Source: Xiheimicrobium sp033763395
Lineage (GTDB): Bacteria; Myxococcota; Myxococcia; Myxococcales; Myxococcaceae
Length of the DNA: 64,000 nt
Assembly: GCA_033763395.1 (NCBI GenBank)
Contig: JANRKQ010000173.1
Location: 1 to 64,000 of the forward strand
Direction: 5' to 3'
Part shown: in pieces, positions 24,065 through 33,220 of the stretch
Position numbering within the stretch: the first letter of the stretch is position 1
Layout of the letters: the number at the start of each line of letters is the position of its first letter
Notes under the pieces: generated by a model
The model's database searches: none
What the model saw: only the letters and a program-made list of their open reading frames with translations
Told to the model about the DNA's origin: nothing
Position numbers and translations under genes: made by a program

Positions 24065-25156
24065 ATGTGGCGTGTCCTCGTGGTGACGGTGCTGTCGGCG
24101 TGTGGAGCGGTCGTTCCTGAGAGCGAGCCGCCTTCGCCGCTGATGAGCGGGGCGATGAACGACGCGGGCTTCGTCGAGACGAACGGCGTGACGGTTGATG
24201 CAGGCGCCCAGTTGGCGACGGCCGATGACGCGGGCAGCGCGGGCGGTGGCGCCGGTGGCAGTGGTGGAGGCAGCGCCAACGTCGTCGACGCGGGCTCCAC
24301 GGTCGTTCCAGGCGCCGTCGATGCTGGCACGCCTTCTCCCTGTACGACGGGCGTCACGGGCGCGCGCGACCGCACCGTCACCGTGATGCACGGCGGGCTG
24401 GCGCGCACCGCCAACGTGCACCTGCCGTCGTCGTGGAACGGCCGTAGCCCGCGCGCCGTCGTCCTCAACTTCCACGGCCGCAACTCGACGCCGACGCAGC
24501 AGAACCTGATCTCGGGCATGAGCGCGCTGTCGGACCGCGAGGGCTTCATCGCGGTGCACCCACAGGGCGTCAGCAACACCTGGAACGCCGGGCTGTGCTG
24601 CGGAGAAGCGCAGACGCGCCGCATCGACGACGTGGGCTTCGTGAGCGCCCTGCTCGACTCGCTCGAGGCGTCGTTCTGCGTCGACGGCAAGCGCGTGTAC
24701 GCGACGGGCTTGTCGAACGGTGGCTACATCTCGCACCGCCTGGGCTGCGAGCTGTCGAACCGCATCGCGGCCATCGCTCCCGTCGCAGGCACCAACCTCA
24801 CCACGCCGTGCACGCCCGCTCGCGCGGTGCCCGTGCTCCACACGCACGGCACGGCGGACACCATCGTTCCCTACGGTGGGTTCGCGAGCGTCGGGAGCGT
24901 CGACGACACGATGGCGGCGTGGGCGCGACGGAACGGCTGCGCGTCGAATCGCGCTCCGCTCTCGACCCGCGGAGACGTCACCTGCGAGCAGTGGCCCGGC
25001 TGCCGGAGCGGCGCGCGCGTGCACCTCTGCCGCGTTCAGGGTGGTGGTCACCAGTGGCCGGGTGGCTTCACCATTCCGGGGTTGGGTGCGAACACGAATG
25101 CGATCGACGCGAGCGCCGAGGCGTGGGCGTTCTTCGAGCAGCACGCGCTGCCGTGA
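24065..25156 (+). CDS. PHB depolymerase-family esterase lipoprotein
   Basis: A 363-residue lipoprotein (signal MWRVLVVTVLSAC, lipid Cys13) with a low-complexity Asp/Ala/Gly linker to about residue 90. The alpha/beta-hydrolase domain follows: oxyanion region VVLNFHGRN, nucleophile Ser217 in ATGLSNGGY, Asp265 in THGTADTIVP and His in GGGHQWPGG. This matches the LpqC/poly-3-hydroxybutyrate depolymerase and feruloyl-esterase group, which act on extracellular esters; six or more Cys suggest disulphides. A paralogue lies at 54862. The start is backed by TGGAG upstream. A perfect palindrome in the upstream region suggests specific regulation. Confidence 0.9.
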   Translation: MWRVLVVTVLSACGAVVPESEPPSPLMSGAMNDAGFVETNGVTVDAGAQLATADDAGSAGGGAGGSGGGSANVVDAGSTVVPGAVDAGTPSPCTTGVTGARDRTVTVMHGGLARTANVHLPSSWNGRSPRAVVLNFHGRNSTPTQQNLISGMSALSDREGFIAVHPQGVSNTWNAGLCCGEAQTRRIDDVGFVSALLDSLEASFCVDGKRVYATGLSNGGYISHRLGCELSNRIAAIAPVAGTNLTTPCTPARAVPVLHTHGTADTIVPYGGFASVGSVDDTMAAWARRNGCASNRAPLSTRGDVTCEQWPGCRSGARVHLCRVQGGGHQWPGGFTIPGLGANTNAIDASAEAWAFFEQHALP

Positions 25157-25159
25157 CGG

Positions 25160-25828
25160 CTACGGCCGACGCGCGAGGAACCGCGTGAGCGCCAGCTCGG
25201 TCTTCGCGTCCTGGATCTCTCCCGTCTCGAGCGCGGCCTGGAGCGAGTCGAGCGTCCTCCATGCGAGCGCGCCGCCTTCTTCGAGCGGGCTCCCATCACC
25301 CGGTGGCGGCTCCATCACCCGGCCCGTCACCTCGACGTGCGTCAGGTAGATCTTCTCGCTGATGATGCCCGGCGCGACGAAGAACGGCGGGCCCAGGTGC
25401 TGCACCTCGTTCGCCTCGACCCGCAGGCCCGCCTCTTCCCACGCTTCCTCCGCGGCGCGCGCCCGAATCGCCCCTTCGCCCGAGTCGCCCGGCTCGAGCA
25501 GGCCCGCGACGATCTCTTCGCAGAAGAGCCACTCGCGCGACTCTGGCAGCACGGGTGACTTCTCGCGCCGGAACCAGGCCGCCGGCCGCAGGTTCTGCCG
25601 GGTGAGGAACTCGAGGCCTGCGTCACCCCGCCGCCACACGAGCACCGCCACCGCGTCGAGCTTCGGTCGATCGACGACGTCGACCCGGTAGACGGGCGAA
25701 TGCGAGCCATCGGCGCGGCGATTGCGCACCCGCAGGCGACGCACCTGCAGGAAGCCCTCGTCACAGCGGGCGGTGGACGAGAAGTCCTCGACGATCTCCA
25801 GCGCGGTCACGGTCTCGTGGCGGCTCAC
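25160..25828 (-). CDS. Nudix hydrolase
   Basis: A 222-residue protein of the Nudix fold, starting with GTG at 25828. The Nudix box is recognisable as GEGAIRARAAEEAWEEAGL: the EE-x-W-EE-x-G core is kept, but the usual Arg of the RE pair is Glu, so catalysis may be altered. Size and N-terminal beta region are close to ADP-ribose pyrophosphatases and related nucleoside-diphosphate-sugar hydrolases, which would be my first guess for substrate. It is convergent with the esterase gene with only 3 nt between stops. TAAAGC lies 8 nt before the start, with no clear Shine-Dalgarno sequence. Confidence 0.85.
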   Translation of the reverse strand: MSRHETVTALEIVEDFSSTARCDEGFLQVRRLRVRNRRADGSHSPVYRVDVVDRPKLDAVAVLVWRRGDAGLEFLTRQNLRPAAWFRREKSPVLPESREWLFCEEIVAGLLEPGDSGEGAIRARAAEEAWEEAGLRVEANEVQHLGPPFFVAPGIISEKIYLTHVEVTGRVMEPPPGDGSPLEEGGALAWRTLDSLQAALETGEIQDAKTELALTRFLARRP

Positions 25829-25917
25829 ACTTCGTGGCTTTACCAGACCGAGCGCGTTGCATACGGTGCCCCGCGTCGTCGTTTCAGGCCGCGCTCCCCC
25901 GAAAGTCGCCCCCGTCC

Positions 25918-28341
25918 ATGCGCCTCCTCCGAAGTCTCGCGTTCCTCGCCATCGGCCTCGTCCATGGCTCGTGCCTGCCCGTCATCGAGGGCCCCGACGT
26001 GCAGCTCGCCGGCAAGCAGGTGCGGCTGACGCTGCTCCACACCTCGGACATCCACTCGCGGCTGCTGCCGTACGACTTCCGGCCGCTGCGCACCGACATC
26101 GACCTCGGCCTCATTCCCGAGGCGGGCCCGTTCGGTGGCGCCGCGCGCATGGCGGCCATCATCAAGCGCGAGCGGGCCAACGCCGATCGCGTGCTGCACC
26201 TCGACTCGGGTGACAGCTACCAGGGCGCGCCGATCTTCAACATCAACCTGGGCGAGGCCGAGTACCGCTTCCTCACGCTCACGGGCCTCGACGCCGCCGT
26301 CATCGGCAACCACGAGTTCGACGCGGGCGCGTTCAACTTCACGAAGCAGGCGAAAGAGGCCGCGCGCTTTCCGGTGCTCGCCGCGAACTACGAGTGGGAG
26401 GACTACCGCAGCCCCGTCGCCAACAACCCCTCGAACACCACCGCGCTCTACACCCAGCCCTACACCTTGCGGAACGTGGGCGGCCTGCGCGTCGCCATCA
26501 TCGGGCTCGCCAACATCGGCTCGCTCAACTCCATCGTCGAGCAGGGCAACTCGCTGCAGGCGATTCCTCTCGAGCAGAACGAGATTGTGCGCGGGTACGT
26601 CGAGTTCCTGCGGCCCTCCGTCGACCTCATCTTGTTGACGAGCCACGCCGGCCTCACCGAAGACCAGGATCTCATCGAGGGCTACGAGGCCTTCTACGAG
26701 TGGAAGATCGCCCGGCAGTTCGTCAAGCGCCCGCAGTGGCCGTGGCAGCTCATCGAGTCGTTCGGCGAGACCGACGCTGACGGCTTTCCGACGAACGAGT
26801 CGACGATCGTGCGGGTGCAGATCCCCGGCGTCGAGGGCGTCGACGCGATCCTCGGTGGGCACCTGCACATCGTGCTCAACCCGCCGCAGCTGCTCCGCGA
26901 CCCGAACGGCCGCCGCGTCATCTTGAGCCACGGCGGCGCCTTCTCGAAGTACGTCAACCGGCTCGACCTCGTCATCCAGATGCCCGAGAAGGACGGCAAC
27001 GTGTACGAGGGCGGCGAGATTCTCTCGCACGACTTCAAGGTGTTCCCCATCGACTCGGTGTGGTGCTCCGACGCGCTCCACCAGCTGTACCGGGAGCAGT
27101 TCTGGTCGCCGGGCGCCTTCATTCGCGACCCCCGCGTGCTCGCCGGCATCGAGGCCTGCAAGCAGCAGGAAGACCGCGACACCGCGCAGCTGCTCCTCAA
27201 CTACATCACCGACCTCGACTCGAAGCTGGCCCTCACCTCGCTGTTCGCCTACGCGCCGCGCGACATCGCACGCCGCAACAACTCGACCGGTGGCGACAGC
27301 CCCCTGGGCAACATGACGTCCGACTCGATGCGGCGCCGCCGCGGCGTCGAGGCCGAGGTCGCCATCACCAACTCGCTCGGCATTCGCGACAACCTCTACG
27401 CGGGCCCGGTCAGCATCGAGTCGATGTTCAACGTGTTCCCCTTCGAGAACACCATCAACGTCATGTTCCTCTCGGGCCGCGAGATGCAGGAGCTCTTCGA
27501 CTTCATCACCGAGCGCTCCAACGGCCGTGGGTGCGTGAGCCAGGCGCAGATCTCGGGCGCGCGCTTCACGATGGACTGCGCCCAGGCCCAGCTCAACCAG
27601 ATCCGCCTGCCGTGTGATCCGAACGGCGCCGGCGCGGACTGCCCCAACGACGGCCGCACCGGAGGCCGCGCGCCGTGGCAGTGCCTCGCCGACGCGCAGA
27701 CGGGCGGTGGGCGCTGCTGGTCGAGCCCGGCGACGAACCTCACCATCAACGGCCAGCCGCTGCAGATCAACGAGTCGTACCGCATCGCCGTCAACGACTA
27801 CATCGCGCGCGGCGGCTCGGGCTTCCTCGTGCTCAAGCGCAACACCACCCGCGTCGAGTCGGGCATTCCGCTGCGTGACTCGCTCATCGGCTTCATGCAG
27901 GCGTTCTGCACCTGCACCGATCTGCTCGCCGCGCAGACCGACCAGTTCGGCAACATCATCGGCTCGGCCGGCCAGCCCTGCGGCTCGCGAGACCCGAACA
28001 CGCCCAGCCGGTGGATCGTCGACCCCCAGGAGCTGTCGTTCTGCACGCAGGCGAGCACCTATGCCTCCGCGCTGACCGTTGGAGAGGCCGAGGGGTGTTC
28101 GTGCCGTGAGGCCTTCCGCGGCGCCGAAGACTGTCCCAACGCGAAGGACGTCGCGGCCCAGTGCGTTCGCGATCTGCCCCCGGGCCCCGACACCGGCAAG
28201 TGCAGCTGCCGCGACGCGCTCGCGGGGAGCCCTGTCTGCGGCAACGTGACGCGCGCCGTGCAGGGCTTCTGCGAGAACCCGCTCGCCATTCCCATCGCCG
28301 TGGGCCGGGAAGACGGCCGCATCGGGCGGAGGGTCAAGTGA
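25918..28341 (+). CDS. 5'-nucleotidase/UDP-sugar hydrolase-like metallophosphatase lipoprotein
   Basis: An 807-residue lipoprotein (signal MRLLRSLAFLAIGLVHGSC, lipid Cys19). Metallophosphoesterase motifs run in order: LLHTSDIHSRL (Asp44, His46), LHLDSGDSYQG, VIGNHEFDAG, LLTSHAG and LGGHLHI. A C-terminal 5'-nucleotidase domain follows (GDSPLGNMTSDSM, AITNSLGIR, NVFPFENTINVMFLSG). The last ~150 residues are Cys-rich (CTCTDLL, CSCREAF, CSCRDAL), an unusual tail for the family that suggests disulphide-stabilised extracellular folding. The likely reaction is dephosphorylation of extracellular nucleotides. The next gene overlaps by 1 nt (TGATG), beginning a three-gene envelope unit. Confidence 0.92.
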   Translation: MRLLRSLAFLAIGLVHGSCLPVIEGPDVQLAGKQVRLTLLHTSDIHSRLLPYDFRPLRTDIDLGLIPEAGPFGGAARMAAIIKRERANADRVLHLDSGDSYQGAPIFNINLGEAEYRFLTLTGLDAAVIGNHEFDAGAFNFTKQAKEAARFPVLAANYEWEDYRSPVANNPSNTTALYTQPYTLRNVGGLRVAIIGLANIGSLNSIVEQGNSLQAIPLEQNEIVRGYVEFLRPSVDLILLTSHAGLTEDQDLIEGYEAFYEWKIARQFVKRPQWPWQLIESFGETDADGFPTNESTIVRVQIPGVEGVDAILGGHLHIVLNPPQLLRDPNGRRVILSHGGAFSKYVNRLDLVIQMPEKDGNVYEGGEILSHDFKVFPIDSVWCSDALHQLYREQFWSPGAFIRDPRVLAGIEACKQQEDRDTAQLLLNYITDLDSKLALTSLFAYAPRDIARRNNSTGGDSPLGNMTSDSMRRRRGVEAEVAITNSLGIRDNLYAGPVSIESMFNVFPFENTINVMFLSGREMQELFDFITERSNGRGCVSQAQISGARFTMDCAQAQLNQIRLPCDPNGAGADCPNDGRTGGRAPWQCLADAQTGGGRCWSSPATNLTINGQPLQINESYRIAVNDYIARGGSGFLVLKRNTTRVESGIPLRDSLIGFMQAFCTCTDLLAAQTDQFGNIIGSAGQPCGSRDPNTPSRWIVDPQELSFCTQASTYASALTVGEAEGCSCREAFRGAEDCPNAKDVAAQCVRDLPPGPDTGKCSCRDALAGSPVCGNVTRAVQGFCENPLAIPIAVGREDGRIGRRVK

Positions 28342-31300
28342 TGTCGAAGGCGCGTCGTGCGCTGCTGCTGGGCGCGCTCCTCTTCGGGTCCGCGTGCCCC
28401 GTCGTCCCCGGGCCCGAGCGCAGCGAGCTGGCGTCGTTCTCGGTGCAGGTCGAGGGCGTCTACACCGCCACCCCGCAGGGCCGCACGCGCCTCGCCGTCA
28501 CGGCCGCCTGCGCCAGCCAGTACGACGGTGGCCAGGCCGCAGTGCCCGCGGGCATTCGGGGCACCGAGAGCTGCCGCTACGTCATCGCGCGCGGCCCCAT
28601 CGAGATCGACTTCGTCGGCCAGGCCCTGCGCTCCGACAGGAGCCTGGTGACGGGCTTCTCGGGGCCGGTCTCGGTGCGCGTCATTCCCGGCGACTTCGCC
28701 GAGCCCATCGAGTGGACCGCGGCGGTCGCCGGGAGCCTGCACGGCGCGGGCATTCGCACCGACGGCTCCTTGTGGACCTGGGGCGACAACGCCTCGGGCC
28801 AACTCGGCGTGGCGGGGCTGCCCGAGCAGTTCCTCCCCCTGCCCATCGAGCAGGCCTCGCGCTTCCGCGCGGTCTCGGCAGGCCGGCGCTTCACCGCGGC
28901 CATTCGTGACGATGGCCGTGTCGTCGCCTTCGGCGCGCTGAGCGGCCTGTTGAGCAACGACGCCGACTTCACCGCCATCGCGGCCGGAGACCAGCACCTG
29001 CTCGCCTTGAGGCGCGACGGCACCCTGTGGAGCGTCGGCGACAACGAGGCCGGCCAGCTCGGCGACGGCACCACCACCGCGCGCACCGTGCTGCAGCAGG
29101 TGGGCACGGAGCGCTACCTCGCCATCGCCGCAGGCGGCCGGCACTCGCTGGCCGTGCGCGTTGACAACACGCTCTGGGCCTTCGGCGCCAACGACGACGG
29201 GCAGCTCGGCGTCATGCAAGCGAACGCGCTCACACCCGTGCAGGTCGACCCCACCACCACCTGGCGCACCGTGGCCGCCGGAGCTGGGCACTCGCTGGCC
29301 ATCCGCACCGATGGCTCACTGTGGGCCTGGGGGCGCAACGACACCGCGCAGCTCGGCCTCGGCACCCTCACGGCGGTGCGCACGCCGACGCGCGTCGGTA
29401 CCCTCACCGGCTGGGACTCCGTGTCGGCGGGAAGGACGCACTCCGCGGGCCTGCGCCAACCGGGGCTCCTCTACACGTGGGGCTCGAACGGCGACGGCGA
29501 GCTGGGAGACAACACCACGACGCTGCGCAACACGCCGCAGCCGCTCGGCGCCGCCAGCGACTGGACGTCGGTGTCGGCGGGCGACGCCTTCACCGTCGCC
29601 ACGAAGAGCGACAACACCGTCTTCTCCTGGGGCCGCAACTCGCTCGGCCAGCTCGGCGCGACGCTCCCGGCCCTGCGAGACGGTGGGGTCGACCCCTTCC
29701 GCCGGACGCCCGGCCGTCTGCGCAGCCCGGGCTACGAGAACCGCTGGCGCGAGGCCGTCGGCGGCGAGGTGCGCGGCGTCGTGCGCACCATTCACCAGTA
29801 CGGCCAGGTGCGGGTGTGGCTCGAGAACGCACCGCCGCGGCCGCTCTTCGACGGCGGCACCACCACCGCGCCCGAGCGCCTCCCGCCGCCCGGCACCGTG
29901 TACTCCTACGCCACCGGCAGCTCGCCCATCCTCTGGTTCGAGGAGCAGACGCTGCAGTCGCTCAACCTGCCTGACGGCCTCGACAACCGCAGCTCGCCCT
30001 TCGTCGGCGAGTTCGTTCGCATCGGCACGCCGCCCGAGATGGGCACGCCATTGCGGCAGACCTGCCTCGACGACCCGGAGCGCAACGGCCAGCCGATGGC
30101 CATGGTGGTGACGGGCGTCGAGCCGACGGGCTTCTACGTCAGCGACATCACCGCCTGCCGGGTGAAGGAGCTGCTCCGCTCGGGCACGCAGTTCGTCCGC
30201 ACTCCGGAGCCTCCGGAGGGGTGCCTGGTGGCGGCCGATGGTGGGGTTCGCAACATCGAAGACGTGCCGGGCGCCACCCAGGGCACCTGCGCCATCTCGA
30301 AGGCCAGCTGCCGGCGGCGCAGCGAGTGCGCGAGCTACTCGCCAGGCACCTTCGGCAGCATCTTCGTCTTCATCTTCTCGTTCCCCGAGGGGCTCAATCA
30401 GGGCGACCTGCTCTTCTCGCTGTCGGGGTCGGTGCAGGAGTTCACCTCGACGACGCAGATGACGTTCCCCGCGTGGACCATCGCCGAGCGCGTGCGCCTG
30501 TTGCCGCCCAGCCAGTGGGACAAGTGGCTGCGCCTGGTGCCTCCCACCGAGGTGAACTACCGCCTCTGTGGCGCCGACAACGTCTTCTCGCCCTTCATCA
30601 CCGACGTGCTGTGCGGGCAGAGCACCAACAACCTGAAGCTCGAGAGCCTCGAGGCGTCGCTGGTGCGGGTGCGGGGCGTGAAGTTTCCAGACCGGTTCGT
30701 CAACTGCGACTTCGACGCCAACGCGTCGGTGCCGTTCTTCTGCAATCGCACCGACACCGACCCGAACACCGGCGGCACGCTGCGCTCGTGGGGCAACTGC
30801 GACTTCGACAACCCGGCGTCGGCCGAGCCTGACAACGAGCGGCGTGAGCGCGAGTGCACGCAGAGCTGCACGCTGGGGCGCGGGCCGATGGGCGACCAGG
30901 TCTGCGCCGAAGAGTCCACCTTCATCGGCTTCGGCCAGTACACCGTCGAGATGGCGCCGCCCGGTCCGCGCTGGGCGAACCTCGACGACTCGAGCCCCGC
31001 GCGTGTGCGGTCGACCCCCATCACCGCCACGCCCATCTCCCAGCCCGACGGCGGCATGACGGTGGCCCAGTCGCGGGTGTCGGGCCTCATTCTGGCGCCG
31101 GAGCAGGGGTGGGATCCCGGCACCTATGCCGTCGCCGTGTGCGACGTGCCGGTGCGCTACCGCCTCGGCAACCCGATGACGGTGGTGGCTGAGACCGACC
31201 CGCTCCTCGACGCGCGCACGGTGCTCAAGTTCCGCCTGCCGGAGGGGCAAGACACCATCGCCTTCCTGCCGACGTCGATGTCGGGCACGTGCTTCGCGGC

Positions 31301-31571
31301 GATCAACCCGCGCACGCGCATCAACCTCGACACGAAAGACGCGATCCCCGAGCTGAACCCCGACTGCCGCCTCGACGACCCGAACGCCGAGGCCGCGCAG
31401 CAGTGCCGCTACACGAAGGGCGCCACCTACGACGTGGTGGGCCACCTCAAGCAGGTGCAGCCCGCCCGCCCCCGGTGGATCGTCATTCCGAGAGATCCCG
31501 ATGACATCTGCTGCTATCCGGGCGCGGGCCTCGAGTGCCCTCGCCCCTTGAGCCGCTGCCAGGGCACCTGA
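28341..31571 (+). CDS. RCC1-repeat lipoprotein
   Basis: A 1076-residue lipoprotein (signal MSKARRALLLGALLFGSAC) whose ATG overlaps the preceding stop (TGATG). Residues about 125-460 hold seven RCC1-type propeller blades: GSLWTWGDNASGQLG, GTLWSVGDNEAGQLG, NTLWAFGANDDGQLG, GSLWAWGRNDTAQLG, LLYTWGSNGDGELG and NTVFSWGRNSLGQLG are clear. The C-terminal ~550 residues are Cys-containing and unassigned. RCC1 propellers bind proteins in eukaryotes; bacterial secreted versions are mostly uncharacterised. Lying between a nucleotidase lipoprotein and a barrel, it may be a surface adhesion or scaffold component. A function is not assigned. Confidence 0.87.
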   Translation: MSKARRALLLGALLFGSACPVVPGPERSELASFSVQVEGVYTATPQGRTRLAVTAACASQYDGGQAAVPAGIRGTESCRYVIARGPIEIDFVGQALRSDRSLVTGFSGPVSVRVIPGDFAEPIEWTAAVAGSLHGAGIRTDGSLWTWGDNASGQLGVAGLPEQFLPLPIEQASRFRAVSAGRRFTAAIRDDGRVVAFGALSGLLSNDADFTAIAAGDQHLLALRRDGTLWSVGDNEAGQLGDGTTTARTVLQQVGTERYLAIAAGGRHSLAVRVDNTLWAFGANDDGQLGVMQANALTPVQVDPTTTWRTVAAGAGHSLAIRTDGSLWAWGRNDTAQLGLGTLTAVRTPTRVGTLTGWDSVSAGRTHSAGLRQPGLLYTWGSNGDGELGDNTTTLRNTPQPLGAASDWTSVSAGDAFTVATKSDNTVFSWGRNSLGQLGATLPALRDGGVDPFRRTPGRLRSPGYENRWREAVGGEVRGVVRTIHQYGQVRVWLENAPPRPLFDGGTTTAPERLPPPGTVYSYATGSSPILWFEEQTLQSLNLPDGLDNRSSPFVGEFVRIGTPPEMGTPLRQTCLDDPERNGQPMAMVVTGVEPTGFYVSDITACRVKELLRSGTQFVRTPEPPEGCLVAADGGVRNIEDVPGATQGTCAISKASCRRRSECASYSPGTFGSIFVFIFSFPEGLNQGDLLFSLSGSVQEFTSTTQMTFPAWTIAERVRLLPPSQWDKWLRLVPPTEVNYRLCGADNVFSPFITDVLCGQSTNNLKLESLEASLVRVRGVKFPDRFVNCDFDANASVPFFCNRTDTDPNTGGTLRSWGNCDFDNPASAEPDNERRERECTQSCTLGRGPMGDQVCAEESTFIGFGQYTVEMAPPGPRWANLDDSSPARVRSTPITATPISQPDGGMTVAQSRVSGLILAPEQGWDPGTYAVAVCDVPVRYRLGNPMTVVAETDPLLDARTVLKFRLPEGQDTIAFLPTSMSGTCFAAINPRTRINLDTKDAIPELNPDCRLDDPNAEAAQQCRYTKGATYDVVGHLKQVQPARPRWIVIPRDPDDICCYPGAGLECPRPLSRCQGT

Positions 31572-31651
31572 AGCGAAGAAATCAGTTTGTTGCGTGAAGT
31601 GGAGCGCGTCGTCGGGCAGACCGGCGGCCGTCGCGGGAAGGGAGAGTCGTC

Positions 31652-33217
31652 GTGAGGTCGTTCAAGCTGCTGTCATTGCTCATCGTGTGTGGGTCGAGCG
31701 CCGCCCTGGCCGGAGACTTCATCGACACGCGCGTCACCTTCGCCTTCGCGCACGACAACGTCTTCGTGCGGCCCGGAGAGACGACGCCGAACAGCCCTGG
31801 CGTGGGCTTCGGCGCCTCGCGGCAGAACACCCAGTTCTTCGACAACTTCAACACCCGCTTCTCGGGCTTCGAGACGCTGTCGAACCTCACGCTGTACAAG
31901 AAGGCGTTCAGCTTCTTCGATGGCTTCGAGGGCGAGGCGGCGCTGTCGGTGCTGCTGCTGACGCAGCCGAGCGGGCAGATCACCCTCTTCGACAACTCGA
32001 GCTACATCAAGCTCAACTACAAGCCCATCGGCTGGGGTGCGCGTGAAGACATCTCGCTCACGGGCTTCCCGGTGTCGTCCGACCGGTTCCGCCTCGGCTA
32101 CAACTGGCGCGTCACCTGGGGTGGCGACTCGGCCTTCACCTTCCAGCAGGGCTCGGGCCTGTCATCGACGGGTCGGCCCAGCGCGGCGCCGGGCGGCAAA
32201 CTGCAGATCACCAAGGACTGGGGCTACGCCTTCGTCGGCCTCAAGACGGGCCTGCTGCTCAACAACCTCCTCAACGTGCAGGAGCGCGTCTACGGCTACC
32301 TCGGTGGCGCCGGCATCGATCTCTTCAAGCGCGAGGGCACGGCGCTGCGCTTCGAGGTGAACGGTGGGTACTTCAACCGCGGCATCGCGCCGTCACTGGC
32401 GCTCCAGGGCGTGCGCGCGCCCATCAACGCCACCGGTGGCTCGGCCCGGCTGTCGTTCCAGCGCGGCGCCGAGATTCAGCAGTCCATCGACATTCGGCTC
32501 TACAAGAACGACCCCGACGTGTTGACGCGGTTCTTCACGCCCGAGAAGTACCCGGGCGGCTTCTCGATCACCGCGGAGCTCGAGGGCTCGGTGCTGGTGC
32601 AGACGCTCATCGACCCCGACCGCTTCGCCACCACCCGGCCGCAGATCGCCGGAGCCATCGCGCTCAACACCCGCGCGAAGATCGACTTCTGGCGCATCAC
32701 CCTGCTGGGCCTGGTGCGCACGCTGTCGTTCATTCAGTTCGACGTGCCGGGCTTCCCGCCCTTCTTCGACTTCTCGAACGGCAGCACGGTGCGGCCCGAG
32801 ACGTGGCTCGCGCTCGGCGTCGACCGCTACGTGCCGGTGCTGCACTCGACGTTCGGCCTCATCGGCGGCGTGCAGCTGCCAGCCTCGCTCTCGGCGCCCC
32901 GGTTCGACTTCGGTGGCGGCAGCCCGCCCCCCGGCCTCACTGGCCCGCGCGTGGTGGTGGTGCGCGACGTGAACCTCTTCAACATCCTCCCGGCGACCGA
33001 CGCGAACGGAAACCCGGTGCAGGTGCTGCCGATCTTCAGCATCAAGGGCACCTACCGGCTCGATCTGTCCGACTACTTCGCCATCATCGGCGAGGTCTTC
33101 TACACGCGGGACGACAACCGGGTGACGTTCCGCGACTCGACGGCGAACATCTCGCAGCCGACGTTCGAGCAGCCGAACCAGCTGGGCTTCAACGCGGTGA
33201 TTCAGGCGCGCTTCTGA
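31652..33217 (+). CDS. Outer-membrane beta-barrel protein, uncharacterised
   Basis: A 521-residue exported protein beginning with GTG at 31652, preceded by GGGAAGGGAG; signal peptide MRSFKLLSLLIVCGSSAALA. Long alternating hydrophobic strands (FRLGYNWRVTWGGDSAFTF, ALRFEVNGGYFNRG, LGFNAVIQARF) and a C-terminal Phe are the marks of an outer-membrane barrel. No named family is recognised. It follows the nucleotidase and RCC1 lipoproteins after 80 nt and is probably their membrane partner. It ends 3 nt from the convergent ccoG. Confidence 0.82.
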   Translation: MRSFKLLSLLIVCGSSAALAGDFIDTRVTFAFAHDNVFVRPGETTPNSPGVGFGASRQNTQFFDNFNTRFSGFETLSNLTLYKKAFSFFDGFEGEAALSVLLLTQPSGQITLFDNSSYIKLNYKPIGWGAREDISLTGFPVSSDRFRLGYNWRVTWGGDSAFTFQQGSGLSSTGRPSAAPGGKLQITKDWGYAFVGLKTGLLLNNLLNVQERVYGYLGGAGIDLFKREGTALRFEVNGGYFNRGIAPSLALQGVRAPINATGGSARLSFQRGAEIQQSIDIRLYKNDPDVLTRFFTPEKYPGGFSITAELEGSVLVQTLIDPDRFATTRPQIAGAIALNTRAKIDFWRITLLGLVRTLSFIQFDVPGFPPFFDFSNGSTVRPETWLALGVDRYVPVLHSTFGLIGGVQLPASLSAPRFDFGGGSPPPGLTGPRVVVVRDVNLFNILPATDANGNPVQVLPIFSIKGTYRLDLSDYFAIIGEVFYTRDDNRVTFRDSTANISQPTFEQPNQLGFNAVIQARF

Positions 33218-33220
33218 CGC

